From the NCBI GenBank assembly GCA_020720045.1, contig DYPH01000015.1:1-64000 (forward strand): 64,000 nucleotides of DNA, written 5' to 3'. Below the pieces are notes generated by a model. It was given only the letters and a program-made list of their open reading frames with translations, was not told the DNA's origin and made no database searches. The stretch comes from Sorangium cellulosum. Lineage in GTDB: Bacteria > Myxococcota_A > Polyangia > Polyangiales > Polyangiaceae. Made by a program: the position numbers and the translations under genes. This document shows positions 36,383 through 45,099 of this stretch, in pieces (within the stretch, counting starts at the first letter, position 1; each line of letters opens with the position of its first letter).

Positions 36383-38080
36383 ATGTCGAACAATCGTCTT
36401 GGCGAGCTTCTTGTCCGTGAAAAACTGATCAGCCTTGCTCAGCTGCGATCGGCCCAGGAAGAGCAGCAGCGGTCCGGGAAAACGCTCGGCTACACGCTCG
36501 CGAGACTTGGCGTTATCAGCGACGATGACATCACCAAGTTTCTCAGTCACCAGTACCGCGTTCCGACGATCAATCTCGAAGAGTACGAAATTGAGCCGGA
36601 AATCCTGAAGCTCGTTTCGCGCGAGCAGTGTGAACGTCATCGGGTCGTCCCGGTGTCTCGCGCGGGCAGCAGCCTCGTCGTCGCGATGACCGACCCGACG
36701 AATCTCAACGCCATCGACGACCTGAAATTCCTCACCGGCTACAACGTCGAGCCTGTGATTGCGTCGGAAACGGCAATTGCACAGGCAATTGAGCGTCACT
36801 ACAATGCTGGCCCCTCCTACGACGAGGTCATGGCCGGTTTCGACGAGAACGAAATCGATTTCTCTGCGGAAGATGCAGATCTTTCGCAAATGGATCTCGA
36901 GCGCGCCAGCGAGGACGCGCCGGTTGTTCGCCTCGTAAACATGATTCTTCTTAACGCGATTAAGAAGGGGGCCAGCGATATCCATATCGAGCCCTACGAG
37001 AAGAAGTACCGCGTCCGCTACCGTATCGACGGCGTTCTCCACGAAGAGATGCAGCCGCCGATCAAGCTCAAGGCGGCCATTTCTTCCCGTTTGAAGATCA
37101 TGAGCCAGCTCGACATTGCTGAGCGCCGCCTCCCCCAAGACGGACGTATCAAGTTGAAGCTCGGCAAAGGCCGCGAAATGGACTTCCGCGTGAGCGTCCT
37201 CCCGACGCTCTGGGGCGAGAAGATCGTTATGCGTCTCCTCGATAAGGGCAATCTTCAGCTCGATATGACGAAGCTCGGCTTCGATCAGAAGCCGCTCGAT
37301 GATTTCCAGTGGGCGATCCATCAGCCGTGGGGCATGGTCCTCGTAACGGGGCCGACGGGTTCGGGAAAGACGACGTCGCTCTACTCGGCGCTGTCCGAAC
37401 TCAATCAGCCAGACACGAACATCAGCACCGCGGAAGATCCCGTCGAGTACAACTTGCACGGCATCAACCAGGTTCAGATGCACGAAGATATCGGCCTGAA
37501 CTTCGCCGCGGCTCTCCGTTCCTTCCTTCGCCAGGACCCGGACGTCATCATGGTCGGCGAGATTCGAGACTATGAAACGGCGGAAATCGCCGTCAAAGCA
37601 TCGCTCACGGGCCACATGGTGCTCTCGACGCTTCACACGAACGACGCGCCGGCGACCATTTCGCGTCTGCTCAACATGGGCATTGAGCCCTTCTTGATCA
37701 CCGCCTCGGTCAATCTCGTGCTCGCTCAGCGTCTCGCTCGCAAAATTTGTGTCGATTGCAAAGAAGAGATCGGCTTCGACCCTCAAGTCCTTAAAGATCT
37801 CGGCTTTAAGCCGGAGCAAATGGCCGATGCGCGCCTCTTCAAGGGGGCCGGCTGCAAGACCTGCAACGGCAGCGGCTACAAGGGGCGCGTCGCCCTCTAT
37901 GAAGTCATGCGGTTTACCGACGACCTTAAGGACCGCGTACTCCAGGGCGTTTCCTCGGCGGAGCTCAAGCAGGCCGCGATTCGCGGCGGCATGCAGACCC
38001 TGCGCATGGCCGGCATCGCGAAGGTGCTGGCTGGTGTGACGACGACCGAGGAGCTCCTCCGCGTCACGATGGCCGACTGA
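36383..38080 (+). CDS. pilB: Type IV pilus extension ATPase PilB
   Basis: A 565-residue hexameric ATPase that powers pilus polymerisation at the inner membrane. The N-terminal MshEN domain (RLGELLVREKLISLAQLRSAQEEQQRSG..) is followed by the catalytic domain: Walker A GPTGSGKTTS (about 323-332), Asp box STAEDPVEYNL, Walker B DPDVIMVGEIRD, and the zinc-binding CVDCKEE..CKTCNGSGYKGRVALYEV that separates PilB from PilT. The start has AAGGTGA 8 nt upstream. pilT follows 50 bp later. Upstream 255 bp (36128-36382) shows no gene and only a weak -10-like TAAACT at 36224. Confidence 0.96.
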   Translation: MSNNRLGELLVREKLISLAQLRSAQEEQQRSGKTLGYTLARLGVISDDDITKFLSHQYRVPTINLEEYEIEPEILKLVSREQCERHRVVPVSRAGSSLVVAMTDPTNLNAIDDLKFLTGYNVEPVIASETAIAQAIERHYNAGPSYDEVMAGFDENEIDFSAEDADLSQMDLERASEDAPVVRLVNMILLNAIKKGASDIHIEPYEKKYRVRYRIDGVLHEEMQPPIKLKAAISSRLKIMSQLDIAERRLPQDGRIKLKLGKGREMDFRVSVLPTLWGEKIVMRLLDKGNLQLDMTKLGFDQKPLDDFQWAIHQPWGMVLVTGPTGSGKTTSLYSALSELNQPDTNISTAEDPVEYNLHGINQVQMHEDIGLNFAAALRSFLRQDPDVIMVGEIRDYETAEIAVKASLTGHMVLSTLHTNDAPATISRLLNMGIEPFLITASVNLVLAQRLARKICVDCKEEIGFDPQVLKDLGFKPEQMADARLFKGAGCKTCNGSGYKGRVALYEVMRFTDDLKDRVLQGVSSAELKQAAIRGGMQTLRMAGIAKVLAGVTTTEELLRVTMAD

Positions 38081-38130
38081 CCGGCGGCCCCGAAATTGCG
38101 ATTCGTTCCTAAGAAGAAAGAAGACTGACG

Positions 38131-39249
38131 ATGACGATGACGACGGCGACCAGCGGTCTTCAATTGCGGCAACTTCTCAAGTTGATGGTCGAGAAGAACG
38201 CCAGCGATCTTCACGTCACAAAGGACGCACCTCCGTACCTCCGCGTCGACGGGAACGTGCTTCCGATCAAGGTCCCTCCGCTCGCAGCCTCCGAAGTAAA
38301 GCGAATTCTCTACGGAATTCTCTCCGAGGACCAGAAGATCCAGTTCGAACGAACGAACGAACTCGACTTCTCCTTTGACGAACCGGGCCTGTCGCGTTTC
38401 CGTGCGAACTACTACGTGCAGCGGGGCTCGATGGCGGCTGCGCTCCGTACGATCCCCTTCAAGATCCTCTCCTGCGACGAACTCGGCCTACCGCCGGTCG
38501 TCGGCGGCTTTGCCGACAAGCCGAACGGTCTCGTGCTTGTGACCGGGCCGACCGGCTCCGGAAAGAGCACGACCCTCGCGGCGATCATTGACAAGATCAA
38601 TGCGGAGCAGCGATGCCATATCCTCACCATTGAGGACCCGATTGAGTTCGTTCACCCGAACAAGCTCTCGGTCGTCAACCAACGCGAAGTCGGAAGCGAT
38701 ACCGAGGGCTTCAAGACGGCCCTGAAGTACGTCCTCCGGCAGGATCCGGACGTTGTCCTTGTCGGCGAAATGCGTGACATGGAGACGATCGAGGCGGCCC
38801 TCACGATCAGTGAGACCGGTCACCTTGTGTTTGGAACGCTCCACACAAACAGTGCGATTTCGACGATCAATCGTATCATCGACGTCTTCCCGCCCCATCA
38901 GCAGGATCAGATCCGGACGAAGCTCTCTTTCGTCTTGCAGGGGGTCATCTCTCAGCAGCTGCTCCCGCGCGCGGGGCAGCCGGGGCGCTGTATGGCGATT
39001 GAGGTGATGGTTCCGAATCCCGCGATTCGCAATCTCATGCGCGAGGGGAAGATCCACCAGATGTACAGCCAGATGCAAGTCGGGCAGGACAAATATGGAA
39101 TGATCACGCTGAATCAATCGCTCTTCAACCTGCTTCGACGCGGGCTCATTACCCAGGAAGAGGCCTTCTTCCGCAGTATGGACGCAGAAGAGTTGAAGAC
39201 GATGGTCGCGAACGCAGGGATGCGCCTCGCGGCAAACGCCCCGAAGTAG
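38131..39249 (+). CDS. pilT: Type IV pilus retraction ATPase PilT
   Basis: A 372-residue hexameric ATPase that disassembles pili, producing twitching or S-motility. Walker A GPTGSGKSTT (about 139-147), the Asp box TIEDPIEFVH, Walker B DPDVVLVGEMRD, the His box TGHLVFGTLHTNSA, and the retraction signature AIRNLMREGKIHQMYSQMQ (about 297) are all present; the last is unique to PilT. It begins with the typical LLKLMVEKNASDLHVT. Placed directly after pilB; other pilus genes (pilC, pilA) are not in the window. Confidence 0.97.
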   Translation: MTMTTATSGLQLRQLLKLMVEKNASDLHVTKDAPPYLRVDGNVLPIKVPPLAASEVKRILYGILSEDQKIQFERTNELDFSFDEPGLSRFRANYYVQRGSMAAALRTIPFKILSCDELGLPPVVGGFADKPNGLVLVTGPTGSGKSTTLAAIIDKINAEQRCHILTIEDPIEFVHPNKLSVVNQREVGSDTEGFKTALKYVLRQDPDVVLVGEMRDMETIEAALTISETGHLVFGTLHTNSAISTINRIIDVFPPHQQDQIRTKLSFVLQGVISQQLLPRAGQPGRCMAIEVMVPNPAIRNLMREGKIHQMYSQMQVGQDKYGMITLNQSLFNLLRRGLITQEEAFFRSMDAEELKTMVANAGMRLAANAPK

Positions 39250-39265
39250 TCCCCGTTGGTGCCGA

Positions 39266-39303
39266 GAGAACGCCGCTTCGTCGCCGACGGAGCGGCGTTT
39301 CTC
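39266..39303 (+). terminator. Hairpin after pilT
   Basis: Arms AACGCCGCT and AGCGGCGTT form a stem followed by TCTCG, 20 bp after the pilT stop. The T tract is weak, so read-through into the next gene is possible. Confidence 0.5.
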
Positions 39304-39428
39304 GTTCTGGGAAGCAGCTCCTCCGGCGCACCGATTCGGTGGCGCCGGCCGGTCGAGATCACGGTACAAGCCGATGGCGATCGGGTGTTTGCCTCGAAGG
39401 GGGGCGACGCTCCGCCAACGAGGGGAAC

Positions 39429-40940
39429 ATGCAGGACGAAACGACGACGACGACCGCACAAGACGCCGAAAACTTTGGGTATAGCGCCGGGTTTCAACCG
39501 ACGCAGGACTCAGGGTCGGTGCGCCTGGGCCGCCTCGAAGCGATCTACGAAGAGCTCTTCGCGGAGGTCATCGAAGACGGCGTGATCACGCCCGAAGAGC
39601 GCCGCCAGTTGGAGAAGCTCGCCGACAACCTCGGCCTCGATCGTGGGCGCCTTCGCCGCCTCGAAGGGGCCCTTCAATCGGCCTGGGAGCTCCGCACGCG
39701 CGTGACCATCCTGGAAGTCGACGAGGGGCCGGTCCCTTCGGTCTCGCCGCTTGCTCCGGCGAATGACCTCCGTACGGTGACGCTCGAGCGCCGCATTCGT
39801 GAACTTGAAGTGCGCGTCGCTGAACTTGAAACCGAGCTTGAAGAGGCTCGGTCGATGGCGTCGATCGATGTCGATCTTTCCGATTTGAAGGGGGTGGATG
39901 CGGCGACGGAGGCCGACGTCCCTACTCTCCAGAAGCGGCTTCGCCACGACCCGCGCGATACGGAGACGCTGCGCGCGCTGTACGCGGCGGCCGAGCAGCG
40001 TGGTGCCTCGGAGGACACCGACCGTCGCTACGTAACGGCCCAAATTCTCTCGTTTCTTGGGGCGGGCACCTCCGCTACGGATGCCTTTTTCGCGAGCCAC
40101 CGCCCGGAGGGGCTCGTCCGTCCGGCGCGTGCGCTTGCTTCAGAGGCGTGGAAGAAGCTCCTCTTTCACCCTGATGAAGAGCCGGTCGTTGGCGATATTT
40201 TCGCCGTCATCGCTTCCGCCGTTCTTGTGGGGCGGGTCGCGGCACTTCGTCGTGAAAAACAGTTGGAGAAGCCGGCGGCGGAAAGTCTTCACGATCCGGC
40301 CACCTCTACCGTGCAGGCGGTGCGCGCGTTCGCCTGGGCAGCCGCGTCTCTCGGGCTTACGGTGCCGCCGCTTTTCGTCGATCCCGAATGGATCGGAACG
40401 GCGAAGCTGCTCCCAGGTGTCCCCCCCGCCACGAAAATTGGGCGCCTCGCACTCTCAGGAACGACCGCGAAAGAACTCGCTTTTACGGCGGGCCGCTACC
40501 TCGCTCACTTCCGCGAGGAGCACTTTTTGAAGCTCCTGCTTCCGTCGGTGAAGACCCTCGAAGACGTGTTCCTCGCTTCGCTCTCCATCGGAAACCCCGG
40601 CCTCCCGCTTGCGGCGCCCGTGAAGGCGCTCGTGCAGCCGATCGCAAGCGCGATTGAACCGCTCCTGGAGCCGGCTCAGATCGATCGCCTTCGCGGTCAT
40701 TTCTTGCGGTTTGTCGAGGACGGCGGTCGCGCCAACCTTCAGCGTTGGTCCCAGGCGGTCGACTTCACGGCGGCGCGCTCCAGACTCCTCCTCGCGGACG
40801 ACTTTTCTGCGGCGGCGAAGATCCTCCGTCGCGACGATCCCGCCCACGCCGAAGAGAAGCTCGACGACCTCCTCGCCTTCGCCACGAGCGATCGTTACGG
40901 GCGCCTGAGGACCCAGCTCGGCATCGCGATCGGGGCGTAA
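39429..40940 (+). CDS. TerB-like domain protein with coiled coil (myxobacterial type)
   Basis: A 503-residue soluble protein. Residues about 30-75 (EAIYEELFAEVIEDGVITPEERRQLEKLADNLGLD) look like a TerB-type helical module, followed by a Leu/Glu coiled coil (about 110-150, RRIRELEVRVAELETELEEA). The C-terminal 330 residues are a long helical domain with PEWIGTAKLLPGVPPATKIGRLALSGTTAKELAFTAGRYLAHFREEHF and end in TSDRYGRLRTQLGIAIG; I recognise this block only from myxobacterial hypothetical proteins. The SD GAGGGG is close to the ATG. It follows pilT and may work with the pilus motors, but that is position only. It ends 10 bp before the convergent BatD-like gene. Confidence 0.75.
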   Translation: MQDETTTTTAQDAENFGYSAGFQPTQDSGSVRLGRLEAIYEELFAEVIEDGVITPEERRQLEKLADNLGLDRGRLRRLEGALQSAWELRTRVTILEVDEGPVPSVSPLAPANDLRTVTLERRIRELEVRVAELETELEEARSMASIDVDLSDLKGVDAATEADVPTLQKRLRHDPRDTETLRALYAAAEQRGASEDTDRRYVTAQILSFLGAGTSATDAFFASHRPEGLVRPARALASEAWKKLLFHPDEEPVVGDIFAVIASAVLVGRVAALRREKQLEKPAAESLHDPATSTVQAVRAFAWAAASLGLTVPPLFVDPEWIGTAKLLPGVPPATKIGRLALSGTTAKELAFTAGRYLAHFREEHFLKLLLPSVKTLEDVFLASLSIGNPGLPLAAPVKALVQPIASAIEPLLEPAQIDRLRGHFLRFVEDGGRANLQRWSQAVDFTAARSRLLLADDFSAAAKILRRDDPAHAEEKLDDLLAFATSDRYGRLRTQLGIAIGA

Positions 40941-40950
40941 GTTCTTCGAG

Positions 40951-41943
40951 TTATGGCTTTTTCGGGCGCGGTCGTCGCAGGCCAAACGCGACGGCGACGA
41001 CCGCCCCGATCAACATCATCACGCCGATGGCGGTGGTCATTGACGAATCTGGATTGAGGAACGGGGCATCCACCTTGCGGACCGACAGGTGTGGCGCCGG
41101 CGCCGCTCCGTCGGGTAGTTCCGCTTCGTCGGCGACGCTGGCGGTCGCCGCAACCGTCCCGAGCGTCGCGCGCGCCTCTGCGTAGCGGCCGAGGGTCGGG
41201 TCCCAGTAGGGGAGCGTCACCGCGCCAAGATCGGTCGTTCCCGGATCGCGGACGGTCACATCCCACGTAAATATCCGTGTTTGATGGAGATGTTCTGCGC
41301 GGAGCTCCGTCGAGGCCCGCACTTGCGGAGCCCCAAAGGAGACGCCATCGCGAACCGGGAGGGTGAGCGCCGCCGGGACGTTGCCGAAGCCGTCGACGGT
41401 CACCGTCACGCGCGTCACGCCGCCGGGATGAAGTTGCTTCGGCCGGGTTTCGGCCGTGAGGGTGAAGAGGCCGACGTCCCCCTCGCGAAAATTGGCGGGG
41501 CGACCCGACGGTGGAGCCTCTTTGATCTCAATGGACCGTGGTGGGGGGGCCGATCCCGGAATACCGCCGAGATCCAGGGCGCTCGGACCTTCGAAGGTCA
41601 ATACCCCTTTCGCCTGCGCATGAAATGCGCGTCGTTCGATACGATACACGCGGATCGAACGCCCACCAAAGGTCTCCGTCCCGAGAAGTGCCTCTTTTTG
41701 TTCTGGATAAACGGCACTTTCGCCGTTTTTAAGCGTGATCGGCGTGTAGCCCTTTGGGGTAAGCGCTTCGACGGAATCGTCGATACAGAGGACGACTTCT
41801 ACGACGCCTTCTTCGCCAACGAGCGTCGGAACCTCCGTGATCCGGCGCTCGAACCAGGCGCGTGTTGCCGGAAGAATGGGGCCACGATCGACGATCTTTG
41901 CGGACTTGTCGGCGACCGCCACCGTTGTTCCTGCGTCCTTCAT
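40951..41943 (-). CDS. BatD-like protein lacking a signal peptide
   Basis: A 330-residue protein, last gene of the Bat operon. It has beta-rich, Ig-like regions (FTLTAETRPKQLHPGGVTRVTVTVDGFGNVPAALTLP) and one C-terminal helix (about 300-322, TTAIGVMMLIGAVVAVAFGLRR), as BatD proteins do. The usual N-terminal signal peptide and first domain are missing: the protein starts MKDAGTTVAVADKSAK, and no upstream in-frame start exists. BatD normally has its bulk in the periplasm; without a signal it would be cytoplasmic and tail-anchored. The ATG lies 2 bp after the TPR gene stop. Truncation, an unusual start or an assembly fault are all possible. Confidence 0.65.
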   Translation of the reverse strand: MKDAGTTVAVADKSAKIVDRGPILPATRAWFERRITEVPTLVGEEGVVEVVLCIDDSVEALTPKGYTPITLKNGESAVYPEQKEALLGTETFGGRSIRVYRIERRAFHAQAKGVLTFEGPSALDLGGIPGSAPPPRSIEIKEAPPSGRPANFREGDVGLFTLTAETRPKQLHPGGVTRVTVTVDGFGNVPAALTLPVRDGVSFGAPQVRASTELRAEHLHQTRIFTWDVTVRDPGTTDLGAVTLPYWDPTLGRYAEARATLGTVAATASVADEAELPDGAAPAPHLSVRKVDAPFLNPDSSMTTAIGVMMLIGAVVAVAFGLRRPRPKKP

Positions 41944-41945
41944 GG

Positions 41946-42803
41946 CTACTTGTCTTCCGCGCCTGGTAGCACGCGGGCGCCGCTCGGATCCCGGCGCAGC
42001 GTCGTCGGAAACCTTGGGAGGTTTCCGAGGCGTTCGAGAACCGCCTGGTCGCTGGTGCCTGCCGCGGAGTCGGTCGCCGCGTCGGCGACCCCACCGTCGT
42101 TTCCGCCATCGCGACCGGCATCCTCGCCGCCATCGCCGCCATCGCCGCTGTCGGGACCGCCGTCGCTGCCTCCGTCGTTAGCCCCTCCATCGTCGCCGCC
42201 GCCACCGGCACCGCTGTCGGGCGGGTCACTTGCAGACTGCAAACGTTTGAGCGCCAACGATCGATTCCAGGCGGCGTCCTCGGTCGCCTCGCGCCCGCCA
42301 TCACCGAGCGCCAAGGCGATGTCGTAGTTCGCAATCGCACTTTCGTTGTCGCCGAGCACAAAGGCGGCATGCCCGGCCAGCGCGGCGGCCCGGGCGCGGA
42401 GTGCGCGTGGAAAATCTCGATTTCTTACAACAATCTGCGCGGCCGACCGGGCACAGCGTGCGGCGAGGTCGGCCTCCTTGGACGGCGTGGCAGCGGAGCC
42501 TACCGGCTCGGCGGCGAGGCTCCGTGTAAGCTGCACCTGGGCGAGGTCGACAACGAGAAGCGGTTCGGCAAGGTCGTCGGCGGGCGTCCCGTAGGTCCCC
42601 GACGTGCAAGGGCCGAGGCCGGACCCATGCTCGAGGGCGGCGATCGCCTCCGGAAATTGATTCGCGGAGAGGGCGTGGAGCGCGCTGCGGATCGGAAGCG
42701 GGGGCCGGTCGACCCACCCCGCCGACCACGCGACGACCCCGCCCATCGTGAGAAGGGCCAGCGCGCCGAGGATGCGCTTTTCCCGCGTCGAAAGGGGTTT
42801 CAT
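41946..42803 (-). CDS. TPR-type protein of the Bat operon (BatC-like)
   Basis: A 285-residue protein anchored by one N-terminal helix (about 12-30, ILGALALLTMGGVVAWSAG). The periplasmic part has TPR-like helix pairs (FPEAIAALEHGSG, ARAAALAGHAAFVLGDNESAIANYDIALALGDG). From about 195 to 235 is an almost pure Gly/Asp linker. It sits where BatC/BatE-type TPR proteins lie in Bat operons and probably scaffolds the VWA proteins. Its ATG overlaps the batB stop (ATGA). Confidence 0.7.
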   Translation of the reverse strand: MKPLSTREKRILGALALLTMGGVVAWSAGWVDRPPLPIRSALHALSANQFPEAIAALEHGSGLGPCTSGTYGTPADDLAEPLLVVDLAQVQLTRSLAAEPVGSAATPSKEADLAARCARSAAQIVVRNRDFPRALRARAAALAGHAAFVLGDNESAIANYDIALALGDGGREATEDAAWNRSLALKRLQSASDPPDSGAGGGGDDGGANDGGSDGGPDSGDGGDGGEDAGRDGGNDGGVADAATDSAAGTSDQAVLERLGNLPRFPTTLRRDPSGARVLPGAEDK

Positions 42804-43927
42804 CGCGAAGCCGTGCCTTCCGACGCCGCGGGGCGCTTGCCCGCCCATGGATTGTCGGTGAGTTGAGCGACGGAGCGCCGCCGCCGCAAGCCGAGCGCGA
42901 TCCCGAGATCCGCAAGTAGAATCAGGATTCCAGCCACGCCAAACTCCGGCGCAAGACCCCGATAAGCAACGACTTCTCGGGTTGCGAGCGCCCCACGGAC
43001 CCTCCCCGCGACGGCCCGCGAGAAGGGGGTCAAGTCGACGATTCCCCGCTTCGCGGGGAAGAACTCGCCATGCCCGACGACGGCCGCTCGTGCCAGCGCG
43101 GCCTCCCCCTTGGCGGAGCGCCCGCTGAGGAGGGGGTGGACGGCGTTCGCATTCGGGCTCCCGTCCCTCGTCCACCCACCGCTTGGGGATGGAGTAGGTG
43201 TATTATGCATGGGCACGGGGACCGGCGTTCGCCCGCCCACCGCGGCGACGTGAAGGGTAATCCCAGCATTTGCCAACGCGGTCGCCGCTTCGTCGATGCC
43301 CCCCTGTTGGTCATCACCGTCGGTGATCAATAAGACAATCCGCTCGTGCTCACTCGCATAAGGGTCTCGTTGAAACAGTTCACGGGCCGCATGCAGGGCG
43401 CGCCCCGTTGCCGTCCCGCCGACCGGCATCGTGTCCGGCTCGACATCGCGAAGCTGTCCGTAGAGCGCTGGCCCGTCGGTCGTCAGCGGAAACGGAAACG
43501 GCTCGCCGGCGAAGGCAACGCCCCCAAATCGAGCCTGAGGAAACCGCTCAACGACCCCTTCGACGGCGGCACGTGCAGCCACCAGGCGGCTCGGGGAGAC
43601 GTCTTCCGCATACATGCTCTTTGACACGTCGAGCACGAAGACAATGTCGAGGGGTGTCCGCGGAACGACCTTTGTTCCTCCGGCAATCTTCGGATTGAAT
43701 GCCGCGATCACCAAGCAAAGAACCGCGAGCGCCCCGATGACGGGATGGAAACGATGGAAGAGCGTCGACGTCTGCCGAAGGTCGACTCCTCGGCGACCGA
43801 GGCGACGGACGGCGGTCGCCACCGAGAGCGACGTCGTGAGGACGGAGAGCGCAGAAAGCAGCGCCGCCGGGAAGGGGGGGAGCGACTCGGCGGCGGAGGC
43901 GGTCGAGCTCCAGTCGAGGATGCTCAC
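42800..43927 (-). CDS. batB: BatB-like VWA membrane protein
   Basis: A 375-residue inner-membrane protein. Two N-terminal helices (about 20-38 and 62-78) precede a von Willebrand A domain with a complete MIDAS motif D100-V-S102-K-S104, then GGTATGR (Thr) and ITDGDDQQGG (Asp). A C-terminal helix (about 330-350, FGVAGILILLADLGIALGL) follows. Bat proteins are needed for aerotolerance or envelope stress resistance in some bacteria; the molecular job is unknown. GTG start overlapping the batA stop (GTGA). Confidence 0.85.
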   Translation of the reverse strand: MSILDWSSTASAAESLPPFPAALLSALSVLTTSLSVATAVRRLGRRGVDLRQTSTLFHRFHPVIGALAVLCLVIAAFNPKIAGGTKVVPRTPLDIVFVLDVSKSMYAEDVSPSRLVAARAAVEGVVERFPQARFGGVAFAGEPFPFPLTTDGPALYGQLRDVEPDTMPVGGTATGRALHAARELFQRDPYASEHERIVLLITDGDDQQGGIDEAATALANAGITLHVAAVGGRTPVPVPMHNTPTPSPSGGWTRDGSPNANAVHPLLSGRSAKGEAALARAAVVGHGEFFPAKRGIVDLTPFSRAVAGRVRGALATREVVAYRGLAPEFGVAGILILLADLGIALGLRRRRSVAQLTDNPWAGKRPAASEGTASR

Positions 43928-45099
43928 GCGTTCTCTCCGAGGAAGATCATGCGGAGGAGCACGGCGAGCCCGAGGAGGGACGCTGCACCGACGTAGCCCG
44001 GCGCCGCAAGGGGGACGAAGCGCGGCTTCCGCGTCGGGTAGGTGGTCTTTTCCAAAGTATCGAGGACACTTACGAGCGCCCGGGAGAGTCCATTGGCGTC
44101 GGTTGCCTTGTAGGAGCGCCCGCCGGTTTCCGCCGCAATCGCTTGGAGGAGTTCCGCGTTTACCGGAAAATCGTCCTCCGAATAGATGGGGAACCCCCGT
44201 TCATCGGTGCCGGCGAAAAACTGTGCTTTTCCGCCATTCCCGATTTGAAGCGTGTCGATGACGATCCCGTGGCGCCGGGCCAAGGCGGCCGCTTCTTCGG
44301 CATCGAGGCCGACGTTTCCGTCGCCATCGGACAATAGCAAAATACGTCGCGACCGCGCCGGGCTCCCGTCGAGCTTTGCCGTTGCGGCGCCGATCGCATC
44401 CCCCAACGCGGTGAGGCTCCCATCGATTTCGCCGGGGGCGAGCGTGCGAAGTCGCTGAATCAGAAGCGTCTTGTCGGCGGTGGGCGGTGCCGCAAGCCAG
44501 GCAGACCGGCCGAACACGAGGAGACCGATGCGATCGTCGGGGCGCCTCTCGAGAAATGCCGCGAGCTGCTCTTTGGCGACATCGAGCCGCGTCGGCAGTC
44601 GAGTCTTTGGATCTACTGGTTTCGTTCCGGGCAGGACGAAGGCAGCCTGCATCGTCTCCGAAAGATCCAAGCAAACGAGAATGTCGACGCCAGCGCTCTC
44701 ATCAAACACATCTCCCAAGTGTCCTTCTGGCTCGGCGAATGCCAGCGACAATGGGACGAGCGTCGCCGCGAGCATCGGCGGCAAGAGGGCGACGACCCGC
44801 GCCCGAAAGCCGGCGAAACGCGGGAACAACGACGGGGGGGCCTCGGCACCACCCGACGCGCGTGCAACGCCGAGAAAAGGGCGCTCTGGCAGCGAGCGCG
44901 CAAGGGCCTGGGCGGCCGCCGGCAGGAGCGGAAGCGCGAGGAGCGCACCCCATAAACGTGCAGGATGCACATAGTGCCCTTCGCCACGAAGCGCCTGGAG
45001 CAGTCGCGGATCGGCGGCCACGGCGACCGCAATGCCGAGCACGGCAAACGCAAGGAGTGCGATCAGCGGACCGAGAAAACGCCGGCCGTAAGTGTGCAT
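43924..45099 (-). CDS. batA: BatA-like VWA membrane protein
   Basis: A 391-residue membrane protein with N-terminal helices (about 8-28 and 47-65) and another at about 105, then a VWA domain. The MIDAS is DLSETM, with Thr in place of the second Ser, which still fits metal binding. Later motifs are TALGDAI and LLSDGDGNVG. A C-terminal helix (about 365-385, APGYVGAASLLGLAVLLRMIF) follows. BatA and BatB are thought to form a VWA complex modified or assembled by the MoxR ATPase. The start ATG has AAGGAG and overlaps the preceding stop (TAATG). Confidence 0.87.
   Translation of the reverse strand: MHTYGRRFLGPLIALLAFAVLGIAVAVAADPRLLQALRGEGHYVHPARLWGALLALPLLPAAAQALARSLPERPFLGVARASGGAEAPPSLFPRFAGFRARVVALLPPMLAATLVPLSLAFAEPEGHLGDVFDESAGVDILVCLDLSETMQAAFVLPGTKPVDPKTRLPTRLDVAKEQLAAFLERRPDDRIGLLVFGRSAWLAAPPTADKTLLIQRLRTLAPGEIDGSLTALGDAIGAATAKLDGSPARSRRILLLSDGDGNVGLDAEEAAALARRHGIVIDTLQIGNGGKAQFFAGTDERGFPIYSEDDFPVNAELLQAIAAETGGRSYKATDANGLSRALVSVLDTLEKTTYPTRKPRFVPLAAPGYVGAASLLGLAVLLRMIFLGENA

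Noticed and set aside
36317-37819. A 500-residue minus-strand open frame opposite pilB.
   Set aside because: It is a codon-bias shadow; pilB motifs on the plus strand are complete.
39256-39585. A plus-strand frame in the gap after pilT with reasonable codon usage at its start.
   Set aside because: It overlaps the following gene out of frame, turns into Arg/Ser-rich sequence, and has no Shine-Dalgarno or domain.
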